Below are positions 34,480-43,370 of a DNA stretch of 47,662 nucleotides, piece by piece. The first letter of the stretch is position 1, and every line of letters starts with the position of its first letter. The notes beneath the pieces were generated by a model, which was given only the letters and a program-made list of their open reading frames with translations, was not told the origin of the DNA and ran no database searches. The position numbers were made by a program, and so were the translations under genes. The DNA is taken from assembly GCA_945901725.1 (NCBI GenBank), contig CAMDLK010000006.1, forward strand, positions 1 through 47,662, in the 5' to 3' direction. The DNA comes from Bifidobacterium breve. Lineage in GTDB: Bacteria > Actinomycetota > Acidimicrobiia > Acidimicrobiales > Ilumatobacteraceae.

Positions 34480-35907
34480 TTATTCCGACACCACAGGTAT
34501 ACGAATTTTGTGGGTAGCCATTTGTAGAACCTCTACTAAGAAGCCAGTGAGGAAATGTGGTGCTGCTTTGGTGATTTCCACCGTGGTGTATGTACCAGGG
34601 CGAAGCGCAACATCAGAACTGAAATGCACCAACTTGTATTGACGAGTACGACCCGAATACACATTGGGGTTACGGCGACTAGGACCCTGCACTACAACTT
34701 CTTCAATACGGCCAACACGAGCTTCGTGCTTAATCAATGCCGAATGTTCAACAACAATCTTCAACCGGTCAAATCGATCAGACACAATGGCAGGGTCAAT
34801 GAAGTGTTCCGACATGTCTGCTGCTTGCGTGCCTTCGCGTGGCGAAAAGATGTATTCAAACGTGTTGTCAAACATTGCCTCGGCAGCAATTTCTAGGGTG
34901 CACTGGAAATCCGCTTCTGTTTCCCCAGGGAACCCAACAATGATGTCGGTGGTTACAGACAGATCCGGAATCAATCGACGTGCATCAGCAAGTCGTTCCA
35001 TGTAACGCGCCGCTGTGTACCCACGATGCATTAACGAAAGCACCCGATCTGAACCCGACTGAAGTGGGTAGTGCAAGTGCTCACACACTGCTGGTGTATT
35101 TGCCATGGCTTCCAAAACATCTACGCGCATATCTTTCGGATGCGGACTGACATATCGCACTCGGCGAATTCCTTCAACATCCCCTGCTGCACGGAGCAAG
35201 TCGGCAAACAGTGGCTGTACGCGACCATCTGAACCAGCTTGACGTTCCGCCAATGTGATGTCGCGTCCGTAACTATTCACATTCTGCCCAAGCAATGTCA
35301 CTTCAGTGACGCCAGTAGAAGCCAACTGCGCCACTTCGCCAATGACATCAGCAAACGGTCGACTAATTTCACGGCCGCGTACTGCCGGAACGATGCAATA
35401 GGCACACGAGTTATCGCAACCTATTTGAATTGTTACCCACGCGTTATATGTGGTCTCACGACGAACTGGAAGCGCACTGGGGAACAAGGTGTAGTCATCA
35501 AGAACTGCTTCATCAAGAATCTCTGTGATTGGGCCGTGCTCTATGGAATGGTTCAACAACTCAGTTGTGCGATGCACGTTATGAGTTCCCATCACCACAT
35601 CGACCCATGGAGCCTTTTCCGCTACGACATCTTTGTCTTTCTGCGACAGGCACCCGCCGATCACAATACGGCGTCCCTCTTTTGCGGCCTTCCACTTACG
35701 CAGATGACCAAGCGTTCCGTACAGCTTGTTGTCAGCGTTTTCACGAATACAACAGGTGTTCAGAACAACGACATCGGCCTCATCATCGGTTTCGACCCGC
35801 TCCATGCCATCAGCTTCAAGAAGGCCCGAAATGCGCTCTGAGTCGTGCGCGTTCATCTGGCACCCAAACGTGTGCACTACATATGAAGTTGGCTGTACTC
35901 CGGTCAC
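34480..35907 (-). CDS. miaB: tRNA-2-methylthio-N6-dimethylallyladenosine synthase
   Basis: MiaB methylthiolates isopentenyl-A37 of tRNA with two [4Fe-4S] clusters. The 475-residue product has the three N-terminal cluster Cys (TFGCQMN, NTCCIREN, GGCLSQKD), the radical-SAM motif CDNSCAYCIVP with VRGREISRP, TLLGQNVNSYG, VSPHPKDM, PLQSGSDRVL and a C-terminal TRAM domain (about 390-465). It is followed 4 nt later by miaA. Upstream, 30 nt away, is the secreted protein gene that separates it from recA. Confidence 0.97.
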   Translation of the reverse strand: MTGVQPTSYVVHTFGCQMNAHDSERISGLLEADGMERVETDDEADVVVLNTCCIRENADNKLYGTLGHLRKWKAAKEGRRIVIGGCLSQKDKDVVAEKAPWVDVVMGTHNVHRTTELLNHSIEHGPITEILDEAVLDDYTLFPSALPVRRETTYNAWVTIQIGCDNSCAYCIVPAVRGREISRPFADVIGEVAQLASTGVTEVTLLGQNVNSYGRDITLAERQAGSDGRVQPLFADLLRAAGDVEGIRRVRYVSPHPKDMRVDVLEAMANTPAVCEHLHYPLQSGSDRVLSLMHRGYTAARYMERLADARRLIPDLSVTTDIIVGFPGETEADFQCTLEIAAEAMFDNTFEYIFSPREGTQAADMSEHFIDPAIVSDRFDRLKIVVEHSALIKHEARVGRIEEVVVQGPSRRNPNVYSGRTRQYKLVHFSSDVALRPGTYTTVEITKAAPHFLTGFLVEVLQMATHKIRIPVVSE

Positions 35908-35937
35908 GCCACGAAGGCTACCGAGAACGACTCAGCA

Positions 35938-37374
35938 CTAAGCCTTTGCCACCGTGGAAGAGGCGTAGACCCATTTCCCAGCCTTCTTGGCCTGCAACAT
36001 CACAGATAAGCGTTGGCCTTTACTTGATTTAGCCGAAAGAGCTGTGACCACTGATTTTGACTTACGAATCACGGCGGCTGCAGTGATCTTCTTACTTCCC
36101 GAACCGACTTTTGAGGCAATTGAACTAACAACTACACGGCATGAATACTTTGCACATGCAGCGGCTGAAACTTTCAGTGTGATCATTGCTTTAGAACCGA
36201 CTCGCTTAGTGGTGATCTTTGCCGAAGTTTTCGACTTCACAGCAAATGTTGCAGGCGCCACAGAAGAACCAAATGCACGGACACCAGAAGTTGATACCGC
36301 TGCCACAAAACGAATATCAGGAATAGTTACCAACCAACCATCAATGCCCTGTGCGTCCGCTGTCCAACGCGTCCACGTAATTGCACCCTGCGTACCGCCA
36401 TCAGTTCGTGCCAAATTCAGCGCACCAGTTTGAAATTCAGCGCTTGCCACAACTTCAGGCGTAGCCCCATAGAAGTTCAACAACGATGCGTCAGAGAGCA
36501 CTGCACTTAGTGAGGCCGCATTTGGTGTTCCATCACTCCATGTTTGAGGAGCAGATACGCCGTATGTCATCTGTGGTGTTTCTCCGGGCTGCACCATCAG
36601 AGATCCCATATACGAACGAGTGCTACTGAAGAGAGCACCAGTAAAGATTTCATCGAGAGTGTTATCCAAGCTCAAAGTCAGACTTGCAGACAATGTCTCA
36701 TGGGTGTTCTGCGAATAGGAACAAGCCTGAACAGGTACTTGCGAGCAACCAACTTGCTGTGTCCCCTGCATTACAACAGGTGTCAAAGTGGGTTTAATTC
36801 GAAGACGTACTGTCGCTGCATCTGTTCCCAGATTTGCCGTATTCCAATACGTCGGCACACCACTTGCCCAACTCCAACGAAGAGTACGCCCCAATGTGTT
36901 GAGATTCAGAGTGATATCAAATTCAGTGTCCGCCGTAACAGGTGTTAGCAAATTGTTAGCCACACTGAAATCCGAACCCAATTGGCCTGGCTGTATTTGG
37001 TATCCCACGGTGACGCCAATGCGATTCGGTGTTGAGTAGCAGACACCTTGTGCAGGAGATTGACCAGTGCGGCACAAGTTTGAAGGAGAGATTGCAACCG
37101 CGATTCGACCCGTTGGCACATTTGTTTCTGCAGATGCAGTGCCATTGGTAATCACGGGCGTTGATACTCCACCGTTGATGACCGACAAGGCCGTCACGTA
37201 TGGTCTCGCTGCAACTCCACCCGTCATGTTTACCCAAGTGGCATTTTGTGTCGATGCAGCATCAAGTTGAGACTGATCTGGCATACCGGTGTTCGGTGGT
37301 GACGCTGCGCTGACGTGTGACGCACTGACTAAAAGCGAACCAAGAACTGTTGCTGTGATTAATAGACGCTTCAT
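35938..37374 (-). CDS. secreted protein of unknown function, located where recX is usual
   Basis: A 478-residue protein with a clear Sec signal peptide (MKRLLITATVLGSLLVSASH, cleavage probably after VSA-A near residue 24). The mature part is rich in Thr, Ser, Ala and Val with short beta-type runs. Four Cys occur as two spaced pairs (CRTGQSPAQGVC and CSQVPVQAC), suggesting disulfides outside the cell. From about residue 370 there is a Lys/Ser-rich C-terminal domain (KSKTSAKITTKRVGSKAMITLKV..) resembling Ig-like or surface-adhesion modules. I do not recognise a family. It sits between recA and miaB on the same strand, with a hairpin terminator separating it from recA, so it is not obviously SOS-controlled. 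Confidence 0.85.
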   Translation of the reverse strand: MKRLLITATVLGSLLVSASHVSAASPPNTGMPDQSQLDAASTQNATWVNMTGGVAARPYVTALSVINGGVSTPVITNGTASAETNVPTGRIAVAISPSNLCRTGQSPAQGVCYSTPNRIGVTVGYQIQPGQLGSDFSVANNLLTPVTADTEFDITLNLNTLGRTLRWSWASGVPTYWNTANLGTDAATVRLRIKPTLTPVVMQGTQQVGCSQVPVQACSYSQNTHETLSASLTLSLDNTLDEIFTGALFSSTRSYMGSLMVQPGETPQMTYGVSAPQTWSDGTPNAASLSAVLSDASLLNFYGATPEVVASAEFQTGALNLARTDGGTQGAITWTRWTADAQGIDGWLVTIPDIRFVAAVSTSGVRAFGSSVAPATFAVKSKTSAKITTKRVGSKAMITLKVSAAACAKYSCRVVVSSIASKVGSGSKKITAAAVIRKSKSVVTALSAKSSKGQRLSVMLQAKKAGKWVYASSTVAKA

Positions 37375-37475
37375 GGGTGACCATGCCTTTATTGAAGAAT
37401 TATCTACAAGGTAACACGCCGAAATGAAGACTTAAACAACCCCTTTGGCCTAAAAAAGTTAGGCAAAGAATCCCA

Positions 37476-37509
37476 AAGGGCCGAGCCCCTGGGAGAGGAC
37501 TCGGCCCTT
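37476..37509 (-). terminator. hairpin terminator after recA
   Basis: Perfect 10-bp arms AAGGGCCGAG and CTCGGCCCTT enclose a 14-nt loop. The hairpin starts 32 bp after the recA stop codon. On the minus strand only a short T-run (TTT) follows, so termination may be partial. Confidence 0.75.
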
Positions 37510-37541
37510 GTGAGAAAGCGGCAGCTCGGTTGTGCGAAGAG

Positions 37542-38594
37542 CTAATCGAGTTCGATTGGCTCTTCGTCTTTGGCAGAGAACTCCGCGTCTTCTTGACCAT
37601 TGAGACCGGCGATGGCACGGATTTTTTGTTCCATGTCCATCATGATCTCAGGATGATCATGCAAGAAGTTCTTTGCGTTCTCACGTCCCTGGCCCATTTG
37701 CTCACCTTCATAGGTGAACCATGCGCCGGACTTCTTAGCAATTGCCATTTCGACTGCAAGGTCGAGCAATGCACCTTCGCGGCTGATGCCGTGACCGTAC
37801 ATGATGTCGAACTCGGCCTGACGGAATGGCGGTGCAACTTTGTTCTTCACAACTTTGACGCGAGTACGTGAACCCACGACCTCGGCACCATCTTTGATTG
37901 ATTCGATACGACGAATGTCAAGGCGAACTGATGAATAGAACTTGAGTGCGCGACCACCAGGAGTTGTTTCGGGAGATCCGAACATAACGCCAATCTTTTC
38001 GCGCAACTGGTTGATGAAAATACACACAGTGTTTGACTTATTGAGGTTGGCAGTGAGCTTGCGCAATGCCTGACTCATAAGACGAGCCTGGAGACCCATG
38101 TGGCTGTCGCCCATGTCGCCTTCAATTTCGGCACGTGGTGTAAGTGCAGCAACTGAGTCGATAACAACGACGTCAAGTGCACCAGAGCGAATAAGCATGT
38201 CGACAATTTCGAGAGCTTGCTCACCGGTGTCTGGCTGTGAGATCAACAACTGATCAATGTCAACGCCAATGGCTTTTGCGTACACAGGGTCCATTGCGTG
38301 CTCAGCGTCGATGTAGGCACAGATGCCGCCATTGCGCTGGGCCTCTGCAACAACGTGCATGGCAAGAGTTGACTTACCCGAGGATTCTGGTCCGTAGATT
38401 TCGACAACACGGCCACGTGGCAAACCGCCAACCCCGAGGGCAAGGTCAAGTGGCAATGCTCCGGTCGGAATCGACTGGATGGTCATCGAGCTCTTTTCCC
38501 CCATGCGCATGATGGAGCCTTTTCCGTATTGCTTATCGATCTGGGCGAGAGCCGCATCAAGGGCCTTATCGCGTTCTGGTGTTGGAGTGGTCAT
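37542..38594 (-). CDS. recA: recombinase RecA
   Basis: RecA forms filaments on single-stranded DNA, drives homologous recombination and triggers LexA cleavage. The 350-residue product has [18 protein letters not shown] at the N-terminus, Walker [10 protein letters not shown] (residues 68-76), [19 protein letters not shown] (Walker B), the L1/L2 loops with [20 protein letters not shown] and [20 protein letters not shown], and an acidic C-terminus ([13 protein letters not shown]). ATG 38594 has AAAGG about 8 nt upstream; the frame runs 8 codons further without need. No intein is present. One LexA box lies 91 bp upstream of the start. Confidence 0.98.
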   Translation of the reverse strand: MTTPTPERDKALDAALAQIDKQYGKGSIMRMGEKSSMTIQSIPTGALPLDLALGVGGLPRGRVVEIYGPESSGKSTLAMHVVAEAQRNGGICAYIDAEHAMDPVYAKAIGVDIDQLLISQPDTGEQALEIVDMLIRSGALDVVVIDSVAALTPRAEIEGDMGDSHMGLQARLMSQALRKLTANLNKSNTVCIFINQLREKIGVMFGSPETTPGGRALKFYSSVRLDIRRIESIKDGAEVVGSRTRVKVVKNKVAPPFRQAEFDIMYGHGISREGALLDLAVEMAIAKKSGAWFTYEGEQMGQGRENAKNFLHDHPEIMMDMEQKIRAIAGLNGQEDAEFSAKDEEPIELD

Positions 38595-38684
38595 CTGACT
38601 GCCTTTCGGGTTTTCCACTAGCGGTTGCTTATGGAATGTTGGACTGTACGTAATGGGTGTGTTCGAACAACAACACTGTAACTA

Positions 38685-38698
38685 CGAACACCTGTTCG
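38685..38698. promoter_or_regulatory. LexA (SOS) box of recA
   Basis: CGAACACCTGTTCG matches the CGAAC-N4-GTTCG consensus perfectly and is the same type as the boxes before lexA. It is placed for control of recA, with about 90 nt of leader following. Confidence 0.92.
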
Positions 38699-38774
38699 GT
38701 CAAGCATTGTCACCCGATTTCATGTGTACGGGCCAATCCCCTATTTGGCAAGGGCGCAACACCCCCGGAATTGG

Positions 38775-39209
38775 CTAGGCCGAGGCGCGATTATCAAGCC
38801 ACGCTTGGGCTTGAGCGAAATCTTCGGCTGAGGGAGCACGGAACGTGATGTCAACAGCGAACCAGATTGTGTAGGTCAACGGGTACCCAAGACTCGGGAC
38901 AAAGACGGCCAATGATCCCGCGATCAGCAACAGAGGCACGAGAGGCACCCCGGTTGCAACCGAGATAATCATCCAGGCAATGATTGAACCAAAAGTCATG
39001 AAGACACCCATGGTGGCTGCGCCTAATTCGAAACCTTCGTAGCCGCGTTCGCGACTGAGACCGCATGTTTGGCAGTTGTCAGCTTTTGTATACCACGACG
39101 TAAAGAATCCACCTTTGCCACCGCACCATGCGCACTGGCGAAAAAGACCTCGCAGAAGTTTCTTCGGTAGTCCTGGTGCTGTCTGACTATGCAGTGAGTT
39201 CGTCAACAA
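38775..39209 (-). CDS. DUF983-type membrane protein with paired CxxC motifs
   Basis: A 144-residue protein with an N-terminal zinc-ribbon-like part (CAWCG near residue 27 and CQTCG near 47, separated by GGFFTSWYTKAD) followed by RERGYEGFELGAATM and two transmembrane helices (about 66-88 and 91-115). This order matches DUF983 proteins, whose function is unknown. The C-terminal 25 residues are acidic and cytoplasmic. Its first 23 bp overlap the end of the upstream aminotransferase gene, so the pair is probably co-transcribed. The start codon (TTG or a later in-frame site) is uncertain. Confidence 0.75.
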   Translation of the reverse strand: MLTNSLHSQTAPGLPKKLLRGLFRQCAWCGGKGGFFTSWYTKADNCQTCGLSRERGYEGFELGAATMGVFMTFGSIIAWMIISVATGVPLVPLLLIAGSLAVFVPSLGYPLTYTIWFAVDITFRAPSAEDFAQAQAWLDNRASA

Positions 39210-40560
39210 ATTCTCCGAAAATAGTGGCGTATTGAAGAGCTTCTTCTTCGGTGTGCATGACAGAGACTAGCCATTGCTCATCAAGTCCTGGAGGAAGGAT
39301 GATGCCGCGGTTAATACCGTGAATCCATTGCGCATATGCGATATCAAAGTCTGTTGCTTTGTAATCGCGATAGTTCTTTACAGCGTCTGTTGACCAGGTG
39401 ATGCAGCCTTTGGCGCCGAACTGAACAGTGTGCGCTGGCAAACCTGCGTTGTCGATGATGGAACCACACGCTTCAACCAAGAGCGCGTTACGCGCCACCG
39501 TTGCAGCAGTTACCTCTTGTGTGCAGACATCAGCAAGAACAGTTTTTGCAACAGCCATAACAAGTGGGTTTCCGTTATACGTACCCACATGAACGACTTT
39601 GCCGCCTTCAATCTGACCCATACATTCAAGCGTTCCGCCAAATGCACCAACGGGTAAACCGCCACCGATGCTTTTCGCTAAGCAAACCATGTCTGGTTGC
39701 ACATCAAGTGCTCCTGTTGCTCCGTTCCAACCAGCAGTAATACCGGTCTTCACTTCATCAAAAATCAACATGGTTCCGTGCTCGCGCGTGATGCGACGAA
39801 CGTCTTCCAAATATCCAGGTTGCGGCAAGCAAATACCAATGTTTTCCATCACTGGTTCAACAATGAAACATGCAACATCGTTTCTCGACAATGCGCGCTC
39901 TAAAGCCTCAGCATCATTGAACGGAATCACGATTGTGTCACGAACCACAGAATCAGTAACACCAGCACTTGACGGCACAGACAACGGATTATCTGCAGGT
40001 CCTGCGAAACGAAGATCAGGCTTCTGCGACACCATGACAACGTCATGATGTCCGTGATATCCGCCTTCAACTTTGACAATCTTGTCGCGACCAGTCACAC
40101 CTCGCGCAACGCGAATGGCGTCCATGGTGGACTCAGTTCCGGAGTTTGTGAATCGCCACAAAGGCAAACCAAAACGATCGCGCAATAGTTCTGCAACGTC
40201 TGCAGTTATCTCAGCTGGTGAAACAAACAATGTTCCACTGTCGAGTTGCGTCTCGATTGTCTTACGAACAAGTGGGTTCACATGACCAGAAAAGAGCGCA
40301 CCAAAGCCCATACTGAAGTCAATAAGTTTGTTTCCATCTACGTCAGTCATCCAGGCACCCTGTGCCTTGGCGATCACGATTGGATGTGGGTCATACGCCT
40401 GCAAACTTGATGGCACACCGAGGGGAAGCACCTTCTTTGCCCTCGCGTTGGCCGCCTGGGAACCAGGCGTTTTTTCGACGTATGTACGCAACTCACGCTG
40501 CGTAATTTGCTTGGCTCTGTCTGCCAAGTTGTGGTGCAACGTGGGATTCGTTGCTGACAT
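39187..40560 (-). CDS. glutamate-1-semialdehyde 2,1-aminomutase-type class III aminotransferase
   Basis: A 457-residue PLP enzyme of the HemL-like branch of class III aminotransferases. It shows VPSSLQAYDPHPIVIAKAQG, FTNSGTESTMDAIRVARGVT, KVEGGYHGHHD, LIFDEVKTGI and the PLP-lysine segment LAKSIGGGLPVGAFGG. True HemL has FDEVMTGFR at the Asp motif and a Thr-Leu-Ser-Gly-Asn-Pro loop. Here it is VGTYNGNPLVMAVA, and the protein is about 25 residues longer. It may therefore act on another amino acid or be a divergent HemL for tetrapyrrole synthesis; no other haem gene is nearby. ATG 40560 has GGGGTG upstream. DUF983 follows with a 23-bp overlap. Confidence 0.85.
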   Translation of the reverse strand: MSATNPTLHHNLADRAKQITQRELRTYVEKTPGSQAANARAKKVLPLGVPSSLQAYDPHPIVIAKAQGAWMTDVDGNKLIDFSMGFGALFSGHVNPLVRKTIETQLDSGTLFVSPAEITADVAELLRDRFGLPLWRFTNSGTESTMDAIRVARGVTGRDKIVKVEGGYHGHHDVVMVSQKPDLRFAGPADNPLSVPSSAGVTDSVVRDTIVIPFNDAEALERALSRNDVACFIVEPVMENIGICLPQPGYLEDVRRITREHGTMLIFDEVKTGITAGWNGATGALDVQPDMVCLAKSIGGGLPVGAFGGTLECMGQIEGGKVVHVGTYNGNPLVMAVAKTVLADVCTQEVTAATVARNALLVEACGSIIDNAGLPAHTVQFGAKGCITWSTDAVKNYRDYKATDFDIAYAQWIHGINRGIILPPGLDEQWLVSVMHTEEEALQYATIFGEFVDELTA

Positions 40561-40683
40561 TGGTATCACCCCGATTAGCGGTTGTACCCATACTACTCAC
40601 CTTTACGAGGGGTAGCGAGAAATCCTTGTTTCTCTAATGAAGTTGGGACTTTGCTCTCCACATGGCACACTTGGTACACGCAT

Positions 40684-40761
40684 GGTGGGCGTAGCTCAGT
40701 TGGTTAGAGCGCTAGGTTGTGGTCCTAGAGGCCGGGGGTTCGAATCCCCTCGTTCACCCCA
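40684..40761 (+). tRNA. tRNA-His (anticodon GTG)
   Basis: A cloverleaf with the extra 5' G(-1) at 40684 typical of tRNA-His, facing discriminator C. The acceptor is GTGGGCG/CGTTCAC. The anticodon stem is CTAGG/CCTAG around TTGTGGT (anticodon GTG). The T arm is GGGGGTTCGAATCCCCT. CCA is encoded (40759-40761), unlike in the other two tRNAs of the window. Confidence 0.97.
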
Positions 40762-40764
40762 AAT

Positions 40765-40799
40765 CGTGGGCCGGTATCAATTCTGATACCGGTGGCACG
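40765..40799 (+). other. hairpin between tRNA-His and tRNA-Lys
   Basis: CCGGTATCA (40771-40779) pairs perfectly with TGATACCGG (40784-40792) around ATTC. The stem extends through a two-base bulge to CGTG/CACG. It starts 3 nt after tRNA-His. No T-run follows, so a processing signal or weak terminator is possible. Confidence 0.55.
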
Positions 40800-40852
40800 A
40801 ATTCCTCATTGGGGAACACATGGCCTTGTCGCCTAGTGTTGAACCTCGTAAC

Positions 40853-40925
40853 GCGCCTTTAGCTCAGCTGGTAGAGCAACGGACTCTTAATCCGCAGGTC
40901 CTGGGTTCGATCCCCAGAGGGCGCA
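40853..40925 (+). tRNA. tRNA-Lys (anticodon CTT)
   Basis: The acceptor GCGCCTT pairs with AGGGCGC (one T·G). The D arm is GCTCAGCTGGTAGAGC. The anticodon loop is CTCTTAA (anticodon CTT) on the stem CGGA/TCCG, with an A·C at the outermost pair. The T arm is CTGGGTTCGATCCCCAG, and the discriminator is A. CCA is not encoded. The gene borders an accessory cluster on the opposite strand. Confidence 0.97.
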
Positions 40926-40954
40926 CTACTTTTTCGTCGTACCCCTTGTATCAA

Positions 40955-41191
40955 CTACTTCCAGTTGGCGCTTGTGAGGTGCCAGCCAGCACATAACGGA
41001 CACCGATAAACACGACGTTCCGCTCTCGTAGCTTTTCTTGCTGCGCTCTGCGTGTCCGCCAAGGCGATCATTGCATCGATTTCAGTTGCGTATCTGTTCT
41101 TGTCCGATGGACACATTCCCACAGTCCGAGCACCTTGACGTCGCCGTTGTTGCGCTCTTTGAGTTCGGGAATTACGACGTGCCTTAGCCAT
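40955..41191 (-). CDS. small basic protein with C-terminal CPLC zinc-knuckle-like end
   Basis: A 78-residue, strongly basic protein. The N-terminus is KARRNSRTQRAQQRRRQ and would bind nucleic acid. A Cys at residue 26 is followed by PSDKNRYATEIDAMIALAD. The end reads RRVYRCPLCAGWHLTS, a zinc-knuckle-like pattern known from small actinobacterial and phage proteins of unknown function. ATG 41191 is used; a TTG three codons upstream is also open. It lies between tRNA-Lys and the pentapeptide cluster, 38 nt after the last pentapeptide gene on the same strand. Confidence 0.7.
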   Translation of the reverse strand: MAKARRNSRTQRAQQRRRQGARTVGMCPSDKNRYATEIDAMIALADTQSAARKATRAERRVYRCPLCAGWHLTSANWK

Positions 41192-41229
41192 CAGTAGCAA
41201 CGTAACTCAAACAGAATTAAACGAAACCT

Positions 41230-42030
41230 CTAGTCGTGTATTGAACCGTCAGGCATTGTTGCGCCACGCAGCAATGCGCCAGACAAGTTTGCAGCAGACA
41301 AGTTTGCAGCAGACAAGTTTGCACCCCGCAGATTTGCTCCAGCACCTCTAAAGGCCCCAAAACCGGAATTCGCAGGTGCCCCAGCGGACAGGTTTGCACC
41401 AGACAGGTTTGCACCAGACAAGTTTGCACCAGACAAGTTTGATGATGACAAATTAACACCAGACAAGTTTGCACCAGACAGGATTGTGTGACGCAGTTTT
41501 GTATCAGTCAGGTTTGCACCAGACAAGTTTGCACCAGACAAGTTTGCACTGTCGAGCTTTGCTCCTTGAAGGATTGCACTAGTCAGGTCTGCGTCCATCA
41601 TGTTTGCGCGTTCCATGTTTGCGCGTTCCAAGTTTGCCTGACGAAGACTTGCTTCACTCAGGTCTGCAGTAAAAAGGTAGGTGAGCATCAGGTTTGCACC
41701 ACGTAGGTTTGCACCGCCCAGATTTACGCCTTCACAGTTTGCAGTAAACAGATTTGCTTCAGCTAGGTTCGCGCCATCAAGGTTTGCACCTTCCATTTGA
41801 ACACCAGACAAGTCTGTACTTCCCAGTTCTGCGTACTGAAGCGATGCGCCACGCAAGAGTGCCCCTCTCAAGTTTGCACCAGTCAGATCTGCGTCATACA
41901 GGCTTACACCAGTCAGGTTTGCATAAGTGAGGTCTGAACCATACAGGTCTGCACCACCCAAGTCTGCCCCACCCAAGTCTGCCCCTGACAGGTTTGCCCC
42001 TGGTTCGATCTTGTATCCGTTTACTTCCAT
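41230..42030 (-). CDS. pentapeptide-repeat protein 1 of 3, tail MPDGSIHD
   Basis: A 266-residue protein made almost entirely of A(D/N)LxX pentapeptides, e.g. GADLGGADLGGADLYGSDLT, which fold as a right-handed quadrilateral beta-helix. After the leader MEVNGYKIEPGANL the repeats run to about residue 250, with one short break (APANSGFGAFRGAG). The C-terminus is GATMPDGSIHD. There is no signal peptide, so it is cytoplasmic. Such helices can mimic DNA (gyrase-protecting Qnr/MfpA types) or act as scaffolds, but nothing here identifies a target. ATG 42030 lacks a clear Shine-Dalgarno; two GTG codons precede it in frame. It is third in a tandem set. Confidence 0.88.
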   Translation of the reverse strand: MEVNGYKIEPGANLSGADLGGADLGGADLYGSDLTYANLTGVSLYDADLTGANLRGALLRGASLQYAELGSTDLSGVQMEGANLDGANLAEANLFTANCEGVNLGGANLRGANLMLTYLFTADLSEASLRQANLERANMERANMMDADLTSAILQGAKLDSANLSGANLSGANLTDTKLRHTILSGANLSGVNLSSSNLSGANLSGANLSGANLSAGAPANSGFGAFRGAGANLRGANLSAANLSAANLSGALLRGATMPDGSIHD

Positions 42031-42071
42031 CACCACAAACTAAACCACCAACAACAGTGCCGCGTCACGAA

Positions 42072-42644
42072 CTAGTCGTGAATTGAACCGTCAGGCATTA
42101 TTGCGCCAGACAGGTTCGCGCCTGTCAGGTTTGCATGACTCAGGTTTGCACGACTCAGGTTTGCACGACTCAGGTTTGCACCAGTCAGGTTTGCACCAGT
42201 CAGGTTTGCAAAACCTAGGTGTGCATTAGTCAGATCTGCATTACACAGGTTTGCACGACTGAGGTTTGCAGAACGCAAGATTACACTCCTCAACTTTGCA
42301 CCTAACATGTCTGCACCAGACATGTTTACGCTGTCACCTGTTGCGGTATTAAAGATTACATAACGCAGGTTTGCACCAGACAGGTTTGCTGTAGTCAGGT
42401 CTGCACCAGTCAGGTCAGTGTCGTTTTTTTCTTCGGCGAAGAGTCTTCCACCACCAAAACTCGACACGGGTTTGCTGCGCCCCACGAAAGCACCGTTGAG
42501 GTTTGCTCCAGTCAGGTTTGCACCAGCAAGTTTTGCTCGAAACAGGTATGCACCACGCAGGTCTGCCTCATAAAGGTCTGCATTACGCAGGTCTGCACCA
42601 GGCAAGTTTGCACCTGGTTCGATCTGGTAGCCGTTTACTTCCAT
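42072..42644 (-). CDS. pentapeptide-repeat protein 2 of 3, tail MPDGSIHD
   Basis: A 190-residue pentapeptide-repeat protein. It has the same leader as its neighbours (MEVNGYQIEPGANL) and the end GAIMPDGSIHD. The repeat helix is interrupted near residues 52-77 by a non-repeat segment (VGRSKPVSSFGGGRLFAEEK), which may form a loop or separate two short helices. The rest follows NLSRANLSRANLSHANLTGA. It is separated from genes 1 and 3 by about 40 bp each. It is nearest to gene 1 in leader sequence and probably arose by tandem duplication. Confidence 0.88.
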   Translation of the reverse strand: MEVNGYQIEPGANLPGADLRNADLYEADLRGAYLFRAKLAGANLTGANLNGAFVGRSKPVSSFGGGRLFAEEKNDTDLTGADLTTANLSGANLRYVIFNTATGDSVNMSGADMLGAKLRSVILRSANLSRANLCNADLTNAHLGFANLTGANLTGANLSRANLSRANLSHANLTGANLSGAIMPDGSIHD

Positions 42645-42684
42645 CACCACAAACTAAACCACAGCAGCAGGGAAGTATCACGGA

Positions 42685-43329
42685 CTAGTCGTGTATTGAA
42701 CCGTCAGGCATCGTTGCACCAGACAGGTTCACCCCGGTCAGGTTCGCATCAGTCAGGTTTGCATCTTGCAGGTTTACACCAACCAAAATTACTCCTTCAT
42801 CCCAAATATGCTCGTAAGCCCCCAGATTTGCGCCAGTCAGATTCGCGCCAGTCAGGTTTGCCCCTGCCAGGTTTGCCCCCTCCAAATCTGCATCAGTCAG
42901 ATCTACATAGGCCAAGTTTGCACCACTCAGGTTTGAAATTGACAGACTTCCATCCTTTAGGTTCTGTCCTTGCAGGTTGGCACCGGCGAGGTTTGCACCA
43001 AACAGTTCAATCTCAGTTAGGTCTACGGCTTGCAGGTTGGTACCTGTGAGGTCTGTATCCCACAGGTTTGCATCTGTGAGGTTTGCACTAGTCATGTTCG
43101 CACTAGACAGGCACGCACCGGTCAGGTCAGCACCACCCAAGTCTGCGAACTTTAGGTTTGCATAAGTTAGGTTTGCACCTGCCAAATTTGCACTAGCCAA
43201 ATTTGCACCAGTCAGATCTGCACCGGACAAGTTTGCGCCACTCAGATCTGCACCGGACAAGTTTGCGCCACTCAGATCTGCTCCACTCAGGTCTGCGCGC
43301 TTCTTGATCTGGTAACCGTTTACTTCCAT
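42685..43329 (-). CDS. pentapeptide-repeat protein 3 of 3, tail MPDGSIHD
   Basis: A 214-residue pentapeptide-repeat protein with leader MEVNGYQIKKRADL and end GATMPDGSIHD. Repeats are very regular at the start (SGADLSGANLSGADLSGANL). One break occurs near residue 178 (AYEHIWDEGVILVG), where the aromatic/acidic stretch departs from the helix pattern. It is the first of the three in transcription order and lies 41 bp after the 82-residue gene that carries a diverged form of the same tail. Confidence 0.88.
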   Translation of the reverse strand: MEVNGYQIKKRADLSGADLSGANLSGADLSGANLSGADLTGANLASANLAGANLTYANLKFADLGGADLTGACLSSANMTSANLTDANLWDTDLTGTNLQAVDLTEIELFGANLAGANLQGQNLKDGSLSISNLSGANLAYVDLTDADLEGANLAGANLTGANLTGANLGAYEHIWDEGVILVGVNLQDANLTDANLTGVNLSGATMPDGSIHD

Positions 43330-43370
43330 CACCACAAACTAAACCATTGCTGGCAACGAGACGTCAAGAT

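Noticed and set aside
41230-43335. CRISPR-like or satellite array suggested by regular 15-bp spacing
   Set aside because: The periodicity is in frame and encodes A(D/N)LxX pentapeptides; there are no unique spacers between identical repeats.
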